Shown here: positions 1 to 8,525 of the stretch, piece after piece
Layout of the letters: the number at the start of each line of letters is the position of its first letter
Position numbering within the stretch: position 1 is the stretch's first letter
Source of the DNA: Dermabacter sp.
GTDB lineage: Bacteria > Actinomycetota > Actinomycetes > Actinomycetales > Dermabacteraceae
Length of the DNA stretch: 64,000 nucleotides
Direction of reading: 5' to 3'
Assembly (NCBI GenBank): GCA_030538475.1
Contig: JAUNTX010000004.1
Span: 124,001-188,000 of the forward strand
Position numbers and translations under genes: made by a program
Notes under the pieces: model-generated
Told to the model about the DNA's origin: nothing
The model's database searches: none
What the model saw: the letters and a program-made list of their open reading frames with translations, nothing else

Positions 1-1
1 C

Positions 2-979
2 TCCGGCGAGCTGTTGCAATACCTGGACACGTGGTCCGCCGCGCGCGACATGGACGTGATTCGGGCCGTGGTGGGCTCCGAGAAGCTCGACTACCTCGGG
101 TACTCCTACGGCACCTACCTCGGCGCCTCCTACGCCGAGCTGTACCCCGAGCGCACCGGCCACATCGTGCTTGACGCCGCGGTGGATCCGTCGATCACCG
201 GCGACGAAATGGCCGCGGGCCAGGCCGCGGGCTTCGAGGACTCCGTTCGTGCCTTCGTGACCTGGTGTCAAGGCCAAGCGGACGGCTCGTGCCCGCTCGA
301 GGGGACCGTCGATCAGGGCGTCCAGAAGATTCGGGACTTCCTGGACCAGACCGCCCAGAAGCCGCTGACCATGAGCGACGGCCGCGAACTGACCGGCTCC
401 CTCGCGGTCACGGGCGTGCTCGTGCCCATGTACAGCAGCGAAACGTGGCCCATGCTCGCCATGGCCCTGCAGCTGGCGTTCGCCGGGAACGGCGACCTGC
501 TCGGCATGTTCGCTGACCTCTCCAACGAGCGCAATTCCGACGGCAGCTACGCCTCCAACGGCATGTTCGCCATCACCGCCGTCAACTGCTTGGACCGCCT
601 CGGCGTCATAGATCCCGAGTGGGTGCAGACCGAATCCGAGCGGCTCGAAGAGCGCTATCCCACCTTCGGCGGCATGCTTGGCGGCGGCGGGATCTCGTGC
701 GAGCAGTGGCCCGCGAAGCCCGTGCGCGTGCCCGCGTCGATCCATGCCTCGGGCTCCTCCACCATCGTCGTCATCGGCACCACCGGCGACCCCGCCACCC
801 CGTATCCGTGGTCGGAGGCCCTCGCGGAGCAGCTGGACAACTCCGTGCTTTTGACTTTTGAAGGCTACGGTCACACCGCCTACGGCCGCAGCGGCGGCTG
901 CATCGAGGAAGCGGTGGACAACTACTTCATCAACGACGTCACCCCCACCGATGGGCTCACGTGCAGCCCGCCCGCCTGA
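2..979 (+). CDS. Alpha/beta hydrolase, tripeptidyl aminopeptidase (TAP)-like, 5'-truncated by window edge
   Basis: This is the C-terminal part of a secreted-type alpha/beta hydrolase of the actinobacterial TAP/SCO7095-like family, which releases short peptides or cleaves small esters. The reading frame is open from base 2, so the true start lies outside the window. The nucleophile serine sits in the elbow YLGYSYGTYLG, the acid is probably the Asp of GTTGDPATPYPW, and the histidine is in FEGYGHTAYG; this order and spacing are typical of the family. The TAP C-terminal lid region follows the core. Several cysteines near the end (GGCIEEA, GLTCSPPA) suggest disulphides and export, but the signal peptide cannot be seen. 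The exact substrate cannot be told from sequence. Confidence 0.85.
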   Translation, partial: SGELLQYLDTWSAARDMDVIRAVVGSEKLDYLGYSYGTYLGASYAELYPERTGHIVLDAAVDPSITGDEMAAGQAAGFEDSVRAFVTWCQGQADGSCPLEGTVDQGVQKIRDFLDQTAQKPLTMSDGRELTGSLAVTGVLVPMYSSETWPMLAMALQLAFAGNGDLLGMFADLSNERNSDGSYASNGMFAITAVNCLDRLGVIDPEWVQTESERLEERYPTFGGMLGGGGISCEQWPAKPVRVPASIHASGSSTIVVIGTTGDPATPYPWSEALAEQLDNSVLLTFEGYGHTAYGRSGGCIEEAVDNYFINDVTPTDGLTCSPPA

Positions 980-1084
980 GAGCGAGGGGCCGACGCTCAA
1001 CGTGAGACGAATCGCCCCGGCTCAGTTTTGCGCGGCATCGGCCCAGCCCGTACAGTAGTTGAGTCCGTGCCGCGCACGGGCGGC

Positions 1085-1157
1085 GCCGCCTTAGCTCAGT
1101 CGGTAGAGCGATTCACTCGTAATGAATAGGTCGCCGGTTCGATTCCGGCAGGCGGCT
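1085..1157 (+). tRNA. tRNA-Thr (anticodon CGU)
   Basis: A 73-nt cloverleaf. The acceptor arm GCCGCCT pairs with AGGCGGC, and the anticodon stem ATTCA/TGAAT encloses the 7-nt loop CTCGTAA, which gives anticodon CGT. The T arm carries GGTTCGATTCC. CCA is not encoded (TCAG follows). A strong hairpin terminator follows within 10 nt. Confidence 0.95.
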
Positions 1158-1165
1158 CAGCAGAA

Positions 1166-1208
1166 AAACGGCCCGCACCAGGGAAAACACCCGGTGTGGG
1201 CCGTTTCT
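1166..1208 (+). terminator. Rho-independent-type terminator after tRNA-Thr
   Basis: The arms AAACGGCCCGCACC (1166-1179) and GGTGTGGGCCGTTT (1193-1206) pair over 14 bp with one G-T wobble and are followed by CTTG. It ends the tRNA-Thr transcript. Confidence 0.8.
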
Positions 1209-1283
1209 TGCGTTCTGGCCTCGGCGGGCCAGTTTGTCAGTCGCCGCTCACCGTAACCAAGCGGAGCGGGGCGACTGTGCTCG

Positions 1284-1472
1284 CTACCCGCCCAAGTGCG
1301 GGCTGAGATGCTCGTAGACCTTCGAGGCGAGCTCGATGATCCTCAGGGTGAGGATAATGGCGTTCCTGGCCCGCCGGGCGATGACCCGGAAGCGCTTCCC
1401 AGTCGGGTGTTGTGGGCCGGACTCGTCGTGCTTCTCGGGTTCGTCTACTGAGTTACTGGTTTTCGTCCACAT
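1284..1472 (-). CDS. Possible small hypothetical protein (62 aa)
   Basis: A 62-residue open frame with an ATG start and a GGAG about 10 nt upstream. It encodes a polar N-terminus followed by a basic, leucine/isoleucine-rich helix (residues about 28-55) that could be amphipathic. No family is recognised. It stands alone in a stretch of roughly 500 bp between the tRNA-Thr terminator and the next gene, so it may be non-coding. The rest of that stretch (1473-1696) shows nothing else. Confidence 0.25.
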   Translation of the reverse strand: MWTKTSNSVDEPEKHDESGPQHPTGKRFRVIARRARNAIILTLRIIELASKVYEHLSPHLGG

Positions 1473-1696
1473 GAGGTGGCTCCGTTCCTAAATCGGTATC
1501 GGACTTTGTACTTCCACCTCTTGGTGTACCGGCGGCGCTTCTGCCTCCCTGCTGCGTGGATTCGGCACCTAATTTTGGGTACATACCTCGCGCTCGTCAC
1601 CGCGTCTTCGGCTGAGGGGTGTAGTCACCGCAGGAGGTTGCTGCCCGCGGTCATTGCTAGACTCGGGCGGTAGAAAAGGAGGCCGGCCGCGCCCAC

Positions 1697-1894
1697 ATGA
1701 GACGACAGGGCTGCCGCCAACCAGGCATGAAGGAAGATCTCAAGGAACGCGCCATTTTTGTCGCGCTCGTCGCCCTCGTCCTCGCGTGGATGACCTCGCA
1801 GAACTATGTTCCCTACGCGACGGCGTTTGCTTGGCTCCTCGTCGGTGTGGCCGCCCTGATCCTCGCCGTCAGGTACGTGAGGGCTACGGACTAG
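1697..1894 (+). CDS. Small two-span membrane protein (65 aa)
   Basis: A short protein with a basic N-terminus (about 18 residues) and two predicted transmembrane helices, roughly residues 18-32 and 40-60, joined by a short loop containing QNYVPY. A GGAGG sequence lies 14 nt before the ATG, which is rather far; an internal ATG at codon 11 is an alternative start but has no Shine-Dalgarno. No family is recognised. It stands alone, with a non-coding stretch of about 310 bp after it that holds a perfect hairpin and the fur promoter region. Confidence 0.5.
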   Translation: MRRQGCRQPGMKEDLKERAIFVALVALVLAWMTSQNYVPYATAFAWLLVGVAALILAVRYVRATD

Positions 1895-2020
1895 CGAGTG
1901 CCCTTGTGGGCACATGATGCTCACGCGCTCCACAGCGGTGACCGGACCCGGATCTGAAGGGTTGACTGAACCCGAGCCCGAAGGCTCGATCTGGGCTTCG
2001 GAGAGTGTCGATAAAAGCAC

Positions 2021-2047
2021 GAGAGGCAGCCGCTCGGGCTGCCTCTC
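2021..2047. terminator. Perfect 11-bp hairpin, possible bidirectional terminator
   Basis: GAGAGGCAGCC (2021-2031) and GGCTGCCTCTC (2037-2047) pair perfectly around a 5-nt loop. A run of T is present only when read on the minus strand (GTGCTTTTATC). It lies between the small membrane protein gene and fur, and may insulate the two. Confidence 0.45.
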
Positions 2048-2169
2048 GGAGTTGGCGCGTGGTCCGCGGTGGAACTGCTACCCGAGGCCCACTCTATAGA
2101 GCTGGATAGTGCCTAGGCAATGCGGGAGAAGATGCTCCTGCCCGACTACCTCCCGACTTGTTCGTTTAT

Positions 2170-2206
2170 TAGACTAGATCCAGAAAACTGGTCTAGGGTG
2201 GCTGCA
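2170..2206 (+). promoter_or_regulatory. fur promoter with dyad; start possibly leaderless
   Basis: An imperfect dyad, CTAGATCCAG-AAAA-CTGGTCTAG, lies between about 2174 and 2196 and is a candidate autoregulatory operator for the Fur-family gene. A TANNNT box, TAGGGT (2194-2199), ends 6 nt before the ATG at 2206. No proper Shine-Dalgarno is present. This fits leaderless transcription, which is common in actinobacteria. The metal or peroxide specificity of the site is not known. Confidence 0.45.
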
Positions 2207-2697
2207 TGACCACCCCCACGGACGCGACACTGCGTGGGAGCCTCACCCCCGAGGACTCCCTGCGTCAGGCTGGCTTGCGTGTCACGGCCCCGCGCCTGGC
2301 CACGCTTGCCGTTGTGGAGCGCCATCAGCACGCGGACGCCGACACCATCGCCGGGCACGTGCGCACCCAGTTGGGGACGGTCTCCAAGCAGGCGGTCTAT
2401 GACGTCCTGCATGCCCTCACCGATGCGGGCCTCGTGCGCCGCATCTCCGTGAACGGGCGGCGCGCCCTCTTTGAGACGCACCGCCACGACAACCACCACC
2501 ACCTGGTTTGCCGCGAATGCGGCCGGGTGGAGGATGTTCACTGCGCCACGGGCGAAGCCCCGTGCCTGCACGTGGCCTCCGGTCAGGACTACGGCTTTGC
2601 CATCGACGAAGCCGAAGTTATCTACCGAGGTTTTTGCCCGAAGTGCCGTGACACAGCGGCGGAGGCAGGCGCATCCCCGTCGGCCCCCGCCCCCTGA
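2206..2697 (+). CDS. Fur/PerR-family metal-dependent repressor
   Basis: A 163-residue Fur-superfamily repressor: a winged-helix DNA-binding domain (about residues 15-85, with recognition helix near [13 protein letters not shown]) followed by the dimerisation and metal domain. The structural zinc cysteines are visible as CREC (102-105) and CPKC (144-147), and a histidine cluster HDNHHH (94-99) supplies regulatory metal ligands. The catalase gene begins 64 nt downstream on the same strand. This is the classic FurA/PerR-katA arrangement, so it probably represses the catalase until peroxide oxidises it or metal is lost. Telling PerR-type from FurA-type needs functional data. The Ala/Pro-rich C-terminus is unremarkable. 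Confidence 0.9.
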   Translation: MTTPTDATLRGSLTPEDSLRQAGLRVTAPRLATLAVVERHQHADADTIAGHVRTQLGTVSKQAVYDVLHALTDAGLVRRISVNGRRALFETHRHDNHHHLVCRECGRVEDVHCATGEAPCLHVASGQDYGFAIDEAEVIYRGFCPKCRDTAAEAGASPSAPAP

Positions 2698-2761
2698 CAC
2701 GAGCGCCCGGCGCCCCACCCCCACAGTTTTCCACCCCACTACAGAAATAACGGAGGAAGAG

Positions 2762-4246
2762 ATGAGCAACTTCGATCCGACCATCCCGTCCACAACCGAA
2801 TCCGGCGCCCCGCGCGAATCCGATGCAAACTCGCTGAGCATCGGAGCGAACGGGCCGCTGCTGCTGCACGACGTGGCCCTCGTGGAGAAGCTGGCCCGCT
2901 TCGACCGCGAGCGCATCCCGGAGCGCAGCCCGCACGCGAAGGGCTCCGGCGCCTTCGGCGAACTTCGCATCACCGAAGACGTCTCGAAGTACACGAAGGC
3001 GCAGGTGTTCCAACCGGGCACGAAGACTCCGATGCTCGCCCGCTTCTCCACCGTGGCCGGCGAACTGGGCTCGCCCGATACGTGGCGCGACGTGCGCGGA
3101 TTCGCGCTGAAGTTCTACACCGAAGAGGGCAACCTCGACATCGTGGGCAACAACACCCCGATCTTCTTCCTGCGCGACCCCATTAAGTTCCCCGACTTCA
3201 TCCACTCGCAGAAGCGCCTTCCCGATTCGGGGCTGCGCGACGCGACGATGCAGTGGGACTTCTGGACGCTCGTTCCCGAAACCGCCCACCAGGTCACCTA
3301 CCTCATGGGTCAGCGCGGCCTGCCGAAGACCTGGCGCCACATGAACGGCTACGGCTCGCACACCTACATGTGGGTCAACGAGTCCGGCGAAAAGTTCTGG
3401 GTGAAGTACCACTTCCACACGCAGCAGGGCATGGACTTCCTCTCCAACGCCGAGGCCACCCGCATCGCGGGTGAAGACGCCGACGCGCACCGCAAGGACC
3501 TGTTCGAGTCGATCAAGAACGGCGACTTCCCGAAGTGGGACGTCTCCGTGCAGGTGATGCCGTACGCCGACGCCGTGAACTACCGGTTCAACCCGTTCGA
3601 CCTCACGAAGACCTGGTCGAAGAAGGACTACCCGCTCATCAAGGTGGGCGAGTTCGAGCTCAACCGCAACCCCGTGAACCACTTCGCGCAGATCGAGCAG
3701 GCGGCCTTCAGCCCCTCGAACCAGGTGCCCGGCACCGGCGTCTCGCCCGACAAGATGCTGCTGGGCCGCGTGTTCTCCTACCCGGACGCGCAGCGCAACC
3801 GCCTCGGCACGAACTTCAACCAGCTGCCCGTCAACGCCCCGATCAACCGCACGAACAGCTACGACAAAGAAGGGGCGATGCAGTTCTTCCACAGCGGCGA
3901 CGCCCCCGTGTACGCGCCGAACTCGTTCGGCCGTGCCTTCCAGGACGAACAGGGCCCCGTGGATAACGGGTGGGAAGCCGACGGGCAGATGGTCCGCTCC
4001 GCCTACACCCTCCACCCCGAAGACGACGACTTCTCGCAGGCGGGCACCCTCGTGCGCGAGGTCTTCACCGACGCCCAGCGCGACGAGTTCGTCGAGACCG
4101 TCTCCGGCGCCCTCGGCGGCGTGATCGAACCCGTGCTCTCGCGCGCCTTCCAGTACTGGAAGAATGTGGACCAGGAAATCGGCGAGCGCATCGAGGCAGC
4201 CGTCAAGAAGAACGCGGGCGAAGAATCGCCCGGCAGCATTCAGTAG
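2762..4246 (+). CDS. katA: Monofunctional haem catalase (clade 3)
   Basis: A small-subunit cytoplasmic catalase of 494 residues that converts hydrogen peroxide to water and oxygen. The distal haem residues are His58 (in PERSPHAKG) and Asn130/131 (VGNNTPIFF); the proximal haem ligand is Tyr340 in [14 protein letters not shown]. The start is the ATG at 2762, preceded by GGAGGAAGAG; the frame is open further upstream but only through the fur gene. The length matches the family. It follows the Fur-type repressor gene as a likely two-gene peroxide-responsive unit and ends at a strong hairpin. Confidence 0.97.
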   Translation: MSNFDPTIPSTTESGAPRESDANSLSIGANGPLLLHDVALVEKLARFDRERIPERSPHAKGSGAFGELRITEDVSKYTKAQVFQPGTKTPMLARFSTVAGELGSPDTWRDVRGFALKFYTEEGNLDIVGNNTPIFFLRDPIKFPDFIHSQKRLPDSGLRDATMQWDFWTLVPETAHQVTYLMGQRGLPKTWRHMNGYGSHTYMWVNESGEKFWVKYHFHTQQGMDFLSNAEATRIAGEDADAHRKDLFESIKNGDFPKWDVSVQVMPYADAVNYRFNPFDLTKTWSKKDYPLIKVGEFELNRNPVNHFAQIEQAAFSPSNQVPGTGVSPDKMLLGRVFSYPDAQRNRLGTNFNQLPVNAPINRTNSYDKEGAMQFFHSGDAPVYAPNSFGRAFQDEQGPVDNGWEADGQMVRSAYTLHPEDDDFSQAGTLVREVFTDAQRDEFVETVSGALGGVIEPVLSRAFQYWKNVDQEIGERIEAAVKKNAGEESPGSIQ

Positions 4247-4259
4247 TTCTTCCACCGGT

Positions 4260-4305
4260 CACGCGCGGGTGCCGCAGTCGGCAACGACGGCGGCACCCGC
4301 GCGTG
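4260..4305 (+). terminator. Strong hairpin terminator after katA
   Basis: Sixteen-bp perfect arms, CACGCGCGGGTGCCGC (4260-4275) and GCGGCACCCGCGCGTG (4290-4305), directly after the catalase stop. There is no T run, as is usual in this high-G+C genome. Confidence 0.75.
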
Positions 4306-4327
4306 CTACTGCCGTACGCTGGAATCC

Positions 4328-4681
4328 ATGATCACGATGAGCGAGGCCGAGTTCCAGGACGCCGTGGACGACGCCCTCGATTCCCTCCCGCTCGACGTGA
4401 TCGAACGCGTCGCCCGCGCCAACGTCGTGATCCTCGTGGAAGACGAACCACCCGAAGGACAGTCCATTCTTGGCGTCTACATCGGGGTGCCGCTCGACAA
4501 GCGCGGCCACTTCGACTCCATGATGGAACCCGACCGCATCCTCATCTTCCGCGGCCCGCTCCAACGTCTCTGCCACACGCGCGCGCAACTGGTCCACGAG
4601 ATCCGCGTGACGGTGCTCCACGAAATCGGGCACCTGTTCGGCATGGACGATGCGCGCCTGCACGAACTTGGCTGGGGGTAG
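4328..4681 (+). CDS. Minimal zincin-like metallopeptidase (Zincin_1/DUF1025)
   Basis: A 117-residue protein with the metalloprotease helix HEIGH at residues 98-102, followed by LFGMDDARLHELGW. This is the characteristic C-terminal signature of the small Zincin_1 (PF06262) family. The acidic N-terminus and the central beta strands (VVILVED, ILGVYIGVPL, RILIFRGPL) complete the minimal fold. There is no signal peptide, so it is cytoplasmic. Its substrate is unknown for the whole family. It is a single gene between the katA terminator and the convergent stress-protein gene. Confidence 0.85.
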   Translation: MITMSEAEFQDAVDDALDSLPLDVIERVARANVVILVEDEPPEGQSILGVYIGVPLDKRGHFDSMMEPDRILIFRGPLQRLCHTRAQLVHEIRVTVLHEIGHLFGMDDARLHELGWG

Positions 4682-4732
4682 GGCCGCGCCGCGCCTCAAA
4701 TACGCCGGGCCCTCAGCAGTAGGGCGCCGCGC

Positions 4733-5122
4733 TCAGACGACGAGGACGCAGCAGGGGGAGTCCGCGACGATGTGCTGCAGGGTCATGCCGAGCATGTGCG
4801 CGGGACGGCCCCGCTCGCGGCGCCCCCCGATCACGAGGACCTGGGCGTTCGATGCGTCCACCGCGGTCAATAGGGACTCCACGAGCTGATCGCCCGTCTC
4901 GACGTGCGTGCGCGCATGCGTCACCGTGACGCCCCGCGCGTTCGCCCGCTTCGCGGCGTCGGCCAGCTGGGCATCGCTCGCGTGCCGCAGATCGCCCGGG
5001 CGGTCCCCGCGCACCACGTTAATGAGGTGCAGGGCGCTCCCGTTCAGTGCGGCCCGCTCAATCGCGGCCTCGAGCGCAGTATCGCCCGCGGGAGTGGGAA
5101 TGTAACCGACGGCGGTGATCAT
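4733..5122 (-). CDS. Universal stress protein (UspA family)
   Basis: A single-domain UspA fold of 129 residues. It starts with the strand MITAVGYIP and ends with the typical C-terminal strand ADSPCCVLVV. The nucleotide loop is degenerate: the usual G-2x-G-9x-G(S/T) pattern appears as GGRRERGRPAHMLGMTLQH, so ATP binding is possible but not certain. Its start codon overlaps the stop of the upstream plsC gene by 4 nt, so the two are probably translationally coupled. Confidence 0.85.
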   Translation of the reverse strand: MITAVGYIPTPAGDTALEAAIERAALNGSALHLINVVRGDRPGDLRHASDAQLADAAKRANARGVTVTHARTHVETGDQLVESLLTAVDASNAQVLVIGGRRERGRPAHMLGMTLQHIVADSPCCVLVV

Positions 5123-5835
5123 GCGACTGCTCCCTCGTCTGTGGCCGCGGTGGCGTCGGCCCCCGGCTCCTGAAGATCAACCGGGCGCTGGGCGGCCCGA
5201 TCCTGCCCACTGAGCTCCTGAATCGCGTCCATGACCCGCTCGGTCACGAGACGGCGCCGCTGATTCTCCGGCAGCGACCGGTCGATCCCCGTGAAGTCCA
5301 CGGGCGGCCCGAACGCGACCCTCAGCTTCGCCGCCTTCGGGCGGGGCAGGAGCTTTCCGCGCACGAACAGGGCGTTCGTGCCGCGCAGTCCCACGGGAAT
5401 CACGGGCGCATCGGAATGCTCCTCGAGCCACGCCACGCCCGTGCGGCCCTTGCCGAGCTTGCCATTCTTCGAGCGCGTGCCCTCGGGGTAGATGCCGAAC
5501 ACGCCGCCGTCGTTCAGGACGCCCAGGGCGGCATCGAGCGAGCCCTGCGCGGCCTTGAGAGTGCCCCGCTCCACGGGGACGGACCCGATCGACTCGAAAA
5601 ACTTCTGCGCCACGCGCGCCTTCAGGCCCTTTTGCTGCCAGTAATCGGCCTTGATGATGTAGCGGACCTTGCGGGGCGTCACCACGGGCACCAGGAAGCT
5701 GTCCACGTTCGCCAGGTGGTTGGAGGCGAGAATGACCGGCCCGGTGGACGGAATGTTCTCCAGGCCGACGACCTCGGGCCGCCACCACGCCTTGATGAAC
5801 GGCCTCACGAGGTTGCGGACGGATTCGTAGAACAC
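5119..5835 (-). CDS. plsC: 1-acyl-sn-glycerol-3-phosphate acyltransferase
   Basis: This enzyme transfers a second acyl chain to lysophosphatidic acid in phospholipid synthesis. The PlsC motifs are present: the catalytic NHxxxxD as NHLANVD (His40, Asp45) and the phosphate-binding FGIYPEGTRS (113-122). I chose the GTG at 5835 because GAAGGAGC lies 10 nt before it and the conserved part begins at once (VFYESVRNLVRPF); the open frame extends further upstream but encodes no conserved sequence. The product is about 238 residues, usual for actinobacterial members. It has an Ala/Glu/Asp-rich tail and overlaps the downstream stress-protein gene. Confidence 0.92.
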   Translation of the reverse strand: MFYESVRNLVRPFIKAWWRPEVVGLENIPSTGPVILASNHLANVDSFLVPVVTPRKVRYIIKADYWQQKGLKARVAQKFFESIGSVPVERGTLKAAQGSLDAALGVLNDGGVFGIYPEGTRSKNGKLGKGRTGVAWLEEHSDAPVIPVGLRGTNALFVRGKLLPRPKAAKLRVAFGPPVDFTGIDRSLPENQRRRLVTERVMDAIQELSGQDRAAQRPVDLQEPGADATAATDEGAVA

Positions 5836-6113
5836 GGCGGCGGTGCTCCTTCGGGTTCGGCGGGGGTGGGCGCGCCCGGCGCGCCTTCGTGGTGCACATC
5901 CAGGGTAACTTCCCCGCCGTGCCCGTGGGTACTCAACGAGGGCTGCCCAGCCAACCTCGGCGACGAGCCCGAGCCCCGAGCCTTGAGTGCCGCGCGCACC
6001 ACCCTGGGCCGCACACATGCCCGGTGGAGCGGGCAGGTGTTTAATGGTCGGGTCTGTCCCCGGCTCTGGGCGCCGCCCTCGCCCGCCGCCCACCTCCGGA
6101 AGGAACCCCACGC

Positions 6114-7439
6114 ATGGCCTCGCCTCTTCGCATCGCGGTTATTGGTCTCGGCACGATGGCGCAGTCCGTGCACCTGCCCATGATCATGCGCCGCCACGAC
6201 CGCTTCGAGATTGCCGCCGTCGTGGACATTTCCCCCCGCAGGCGCACCGAAGTGGCCCAGAAGTGGCACTTCGCCGACGACCTCGTGTTCGCGAGCGTGG
6301 ACGATCTGGTCTCCGCCGTGCGCCACAAGAGCATCGAGGTGGACGCGGCGGTGTTCGCGGCCGACGGCGTCAAGGGTGCCGATGTGCTCGCCCTCATGAA
6401 GCGCGGCATCCCCGTGCTCGTGGAACCACCCGTGGGATACGGGGCCGAAGAGATCGAGGAGATCGCCGCGTTCGAGCGCATGGCCGGGCGCCCGCTCGTC
6501 ATGGTGGGCTACGGCGCCCTCTACGACTCGTCCGTGACCCGCTTCGTGGCCGACAACCTGGCGCGCGATCTGCGCGTGCTCGAGTTCGAGACCCTCATGC
6601 CGGCAAGCGCCGTGGTGTTCTCGAAGCACCATGTGACGGCCGCCGCCTACGACCTGCCCACCGAGGTGCGGGCCGAACGCCGCGAAAGCCTCGCCGCCGC
6701 CGTCGCCGCAGGGGCGGGGGAGGGCTCCACCCAGCGCGACCGCGACCTCTACGTCAAGGGCCTGCTCACCGGCCTCGTGGCGCAGCTCGCGCTCTTGCGT
6801 TCCATGTACGGCCCCCTCACCGAGGTACACGGCATCCGCCACTGGCCCACCCAGGTGATCCCCGGCTCCCTCGAAGTGCTCGGCGCCATCGAGAAGGGCC
6901 CGCACGTGCGCTTCGCGTGGCACTACCTGCCGTTCGCCCCCGAACTGCGCGACTCCATCCGGTTCGTCTCCACCCGCCGCCAGGGCACGGTGCAGATCCC
7001 CGAGGAAGCCGACCTTGACCGCCGCGGCACCTACACCGTCACCGTGAAAACCGACGGCGCCGTCACCACGACCACCACCCGCTCCGAAGCCTCCGTCGGC
7101 TACGCCCTGTGGGATGCCTTCTTTGAGTTCGCCGCCCGCGGCAAGGCACCCGCCTACGGGCTGAGTGAGGCCCTCGAGGACACGGCCACCGCCCGCGAGA
7201 TCCTCGCGGAAATCGCCGCGACCGAGGGACGCTCGCTCGACCCGGTGGAGGAGGAGCCAGAAGCGGAGACGCCCGCGGACGAGGCCGCCGAGGCGGAGGC
7301 GCCCGAAACGCCCGAGGCCGCCGACGGCGCAGCGGACGACGGTGCTGCCGCGAAGGAGAGCGACGGTGCCGCCGCAGCGGAGGGCACCGAGGGCGCGGAG
7401 CCCGAAGCGTCGTCGCTCCCGCGACCCGACGGCGAGTGA
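6114..7439 (+). CDS. Gfo/Idh/MocA-family oxidoreductase with acidic C-terminal tail
   Basis: An NAD(P)-dependent sugar- or inositol-dehydrogenase-like protein of 441 residues. The Rossmann signature is IAVIGLGTMAQSVHLP at the N-terminus, and the typical EPPVG appears as VLVEPPVGYG (canonical EKP has lost its lysine). The second, alpha/beta substrate domain runs to about residue 365. From there the chain continues for about 75 residues of almost pure Ala/Glu/Asp/Pro/Thr, a low-complexity tail not part of the family fold. AGGAACC lies 6 nt before the ATG. It is divergent from plsC across about 280 bp. Because the active-site lysine of the EKP motif is missing, it may bind nucleotide without dehydrogenase activity. 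Confidence 0.8.
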   Translation: MASPLRIAVIGLGTMAQSVHLPMIMRRHDRFEIAAVVDISPRRRTEVAQKWHFADDLVFASVDDLVSAVRHKSIEVDAAVFAADGVKGADVLALMKRGIPVLVEPPVGYGAEEIEEIAAFERMAGRPLVMVGYGALYDSSVTRFVADNLARDLRVLEFETLMPASAVVFSKHHVTAAAYDLPTEVRAERRESLAAAVAAGAGEGSTQRDRDLYVKGLLTGLVAQLALLRSMYGPLTEVHGIRHWPTQVIPGSLEVLGAIEKGPHVRFAWHYLPFAPELRDSIRFVSTRRQGTVQIPEEADLDRRGTYTVTVKTDGAVTTTTTRSEASVGYALWDAFFEFAARGKAPAYGLSEALEDTATAREILAEIAATEGRSLDPVEEEPEAETPADEAAEAEAPETPEAADGAADDGAAAKESDGAAAAEGTEGAEPEASSLPRPDGE

Positions 7440-7529
7440 GCCCCGCCATCCGGCTTTCGCGCGACACGCCGAGCGCGCGCATCACATCAAGAAATTTTTC
7501 GCCCCGTGATGGCGGCACAGCCCCGCCGG

Positions 7530-7688
7530 TTGTCCACTGAGCGGGCACGATAATCCCCGTCGGCCACACTCGCCCACACCCTATCCACACACCCGTGCAC
7601 CCCAGGCTGCACGGGTGTCGTGCATGCACGGTGGATAACTCGCGCGAGGGTGCACACTGCTGAACAGACTGTCCACACAGCATCCACA
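7530..7688. promoter_or_regulatory. Cluster of five DnaA-box-like 9-mers upstream of nrdHIE
   Basis: Within 160 bp there are TTGTCCACT (7530-7538), CTATCCACA (7581-7589), GGTGGATAA (7630-7638, TTATCCACC on the other strand), CTGTCCACA (7669-7677) and GCATCCACA (7680-7688). Four of them match TTGTCCACA or TTATCCACA at 8 of 9 positions. The region has no gene and lies directly before the NrdR boxes and nrdH. DnaA control of ribonucleotide reductase is known in E. coli; here it is an inference. Confidence 0.5.
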
Positions 7689-7704
7689 TGACAGGCGTGT
7701 AATT

Positions 7705-7750
7705 CAGTACATCTAGTGGTGGCTGAAGTATCGGGCCACTAGGTGTAGTG
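7705..7750 (+). promoter_or_regulatory. Tandem NrdR boxes of the nrdHIE promoter
   Basis: Two palindromic boxes, CAGTACATCTAGTG (7705-7718) and CACTAGGTGTAGTG (7737-7750), share the NrdR half-sites CACTA/TAGTG. Their centres are 32 bp apart, three helical turns, which is the paired-box geometry known for the ATP-cone repressor NrdR. They lie 79 bp before the nrdH start. Confidence 0.8.
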
Positions 7751-7828
7751 TTGTGGTCGTTGATCTGCCCCGGGCGGATCGCCCCTCATAGCCCCGTTGT
7801 TTCTCAGTCTGGAAGGCTTCCCACCACG

Positions 7829-8086
7829 ATGGACATCACCGTCTACACCAAGCCCATGTGCGTGCAGTGCGACGCCACGAAGCGGGCCCTCAACAAGGCC
7901 GGCCTCGCGTACACCACCGTGGACATCTCCGAGGATGCCGACGCCCTCGCGAAGGTGAAGTCCATGGGCTTCATGCAGGCCCCCGTCGTCACCACGACGA
8001 ACGACGCCTGGGCGGGCTTCCGCCCCGACAAGATCAAGGCCCTCACCGCGGCGGCTGGCGTCGAGCGCCAGGCTCGCGCCGTCTGA
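7829..8086 (+). CDS. nrdH: Glutaredoxin-like NrdH redoxin
   Basis: An 85-residue redoxin that supplies electrons to the class Ib ribonucleotide reductase. The redox site is CVQC (residues 11-14), typical of NrdH, in [14 protein letters not shown]. The cis-proline is in APVVTTTND, and the C-terminal WAGFRPDKI motif is diagnostic of NrdH and binds thioredoxin reductase. The ATG at 7829 has GGAAGG upstream; an open frame before it reads through the promoter. It is the first gene of nrdHIE. Confidence 0.95.
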   Translation: MDITVYTKPMCVQCDATKRALNKAGLAYTTVDISEDADALAKVKSMGFMQAPVVTTTNDAWAGFRPDKIKALTAAAGVERQARAV

Positions 8087-8117
8087 GACGCCCCGCACCG
8101 CGTCGCGGAGGTCAGTG

Positions 8118-8525
8118 ATGAGCAAGGTCGTGTACTTCTCGTCGGTCTCGGAGAACACGAAGCGATTCGTGGAAAAGCTGGAGATCCCCGCCGACAAGGT
8201 GGAACGCATCCCGCTGCGCCGCACCGAAGAACCCCTCGTGGTGGACGAAGACTACGTCCTCATCGTCCCCACCTACGGCGGCGGTTCCACGAAGGGAGCG
8301 GTACCGAAGCAGGTCATCGCCTTCCTTAACGACGAACGCAATCGCGCCCACATCAAGGGCGTCATCACCGGCGGCAACACCAACTTCGGTGAGGCCTATT
8401 GCCTCGCGGGCGACATCATCGCCCACAAGTGCAAGGTGCCGCACATGTACAAATTTGAACTCCTTGGGACGTCGCGAGACATCGCCAAGGTCAGAGAAGG
8501 ATTGGAACGGTTTTGGCTCAACTGA
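8118..8525 (+). CDS. nrdI: Flavodoxin-like NrdI, class Ib RNR activase
   Basis: This FMN protein delivers superoxide or peroxide to assemble the dimanganese-tyrosyl radical in NrdF. The FMN loops are visible: [14 protein letters not shown] (phosphate loop), VPTYGGGS and [14 protein letters not shown]. The ATG at 8118 is preferred over the GTG 3 nt upstream because GGAGG lies 6 nt before it. The 135-residue length is normal. Its last codons overlap the proposed nrdE start by 13 nt, which indicates translational coupling. Confidence 0.95.
   Translation: MSKVVYFSSVSENTKRFVEKLEIPADKVERIPLRRTEEPLVVDEDYVLIVPTYGGGSTKGAVPKQVIAFLNDERNRAHIKGVITGGNTNFGEAYCLAGDIIAHKCKVPHMYKFELLGTSRDIAKVREGLERFWLN

Noticed and set aside
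1625-2020. 131-codon minus-strand frame
   Set aside because: It is antisense to the small membrane protein gene and has a shadow-frame composition (Gly/Arg/Asp/His-rich).
2471-2761. Longer N-terminus for the catalase (open frame from 2471)
   Set aside because: The extension is the fur gene read in another frame; GGAGGAAGAG and conserved catalase sequence place the start at 2762.
7440-7828. Replication origin because of the DnaA-box cluster
   Set aside because: No dnaA, dnaN or AT-rich unwinding region is next to it, and the boxes sit directly before nrdHIE with NrdR boxes; a regulatory role is simpler.
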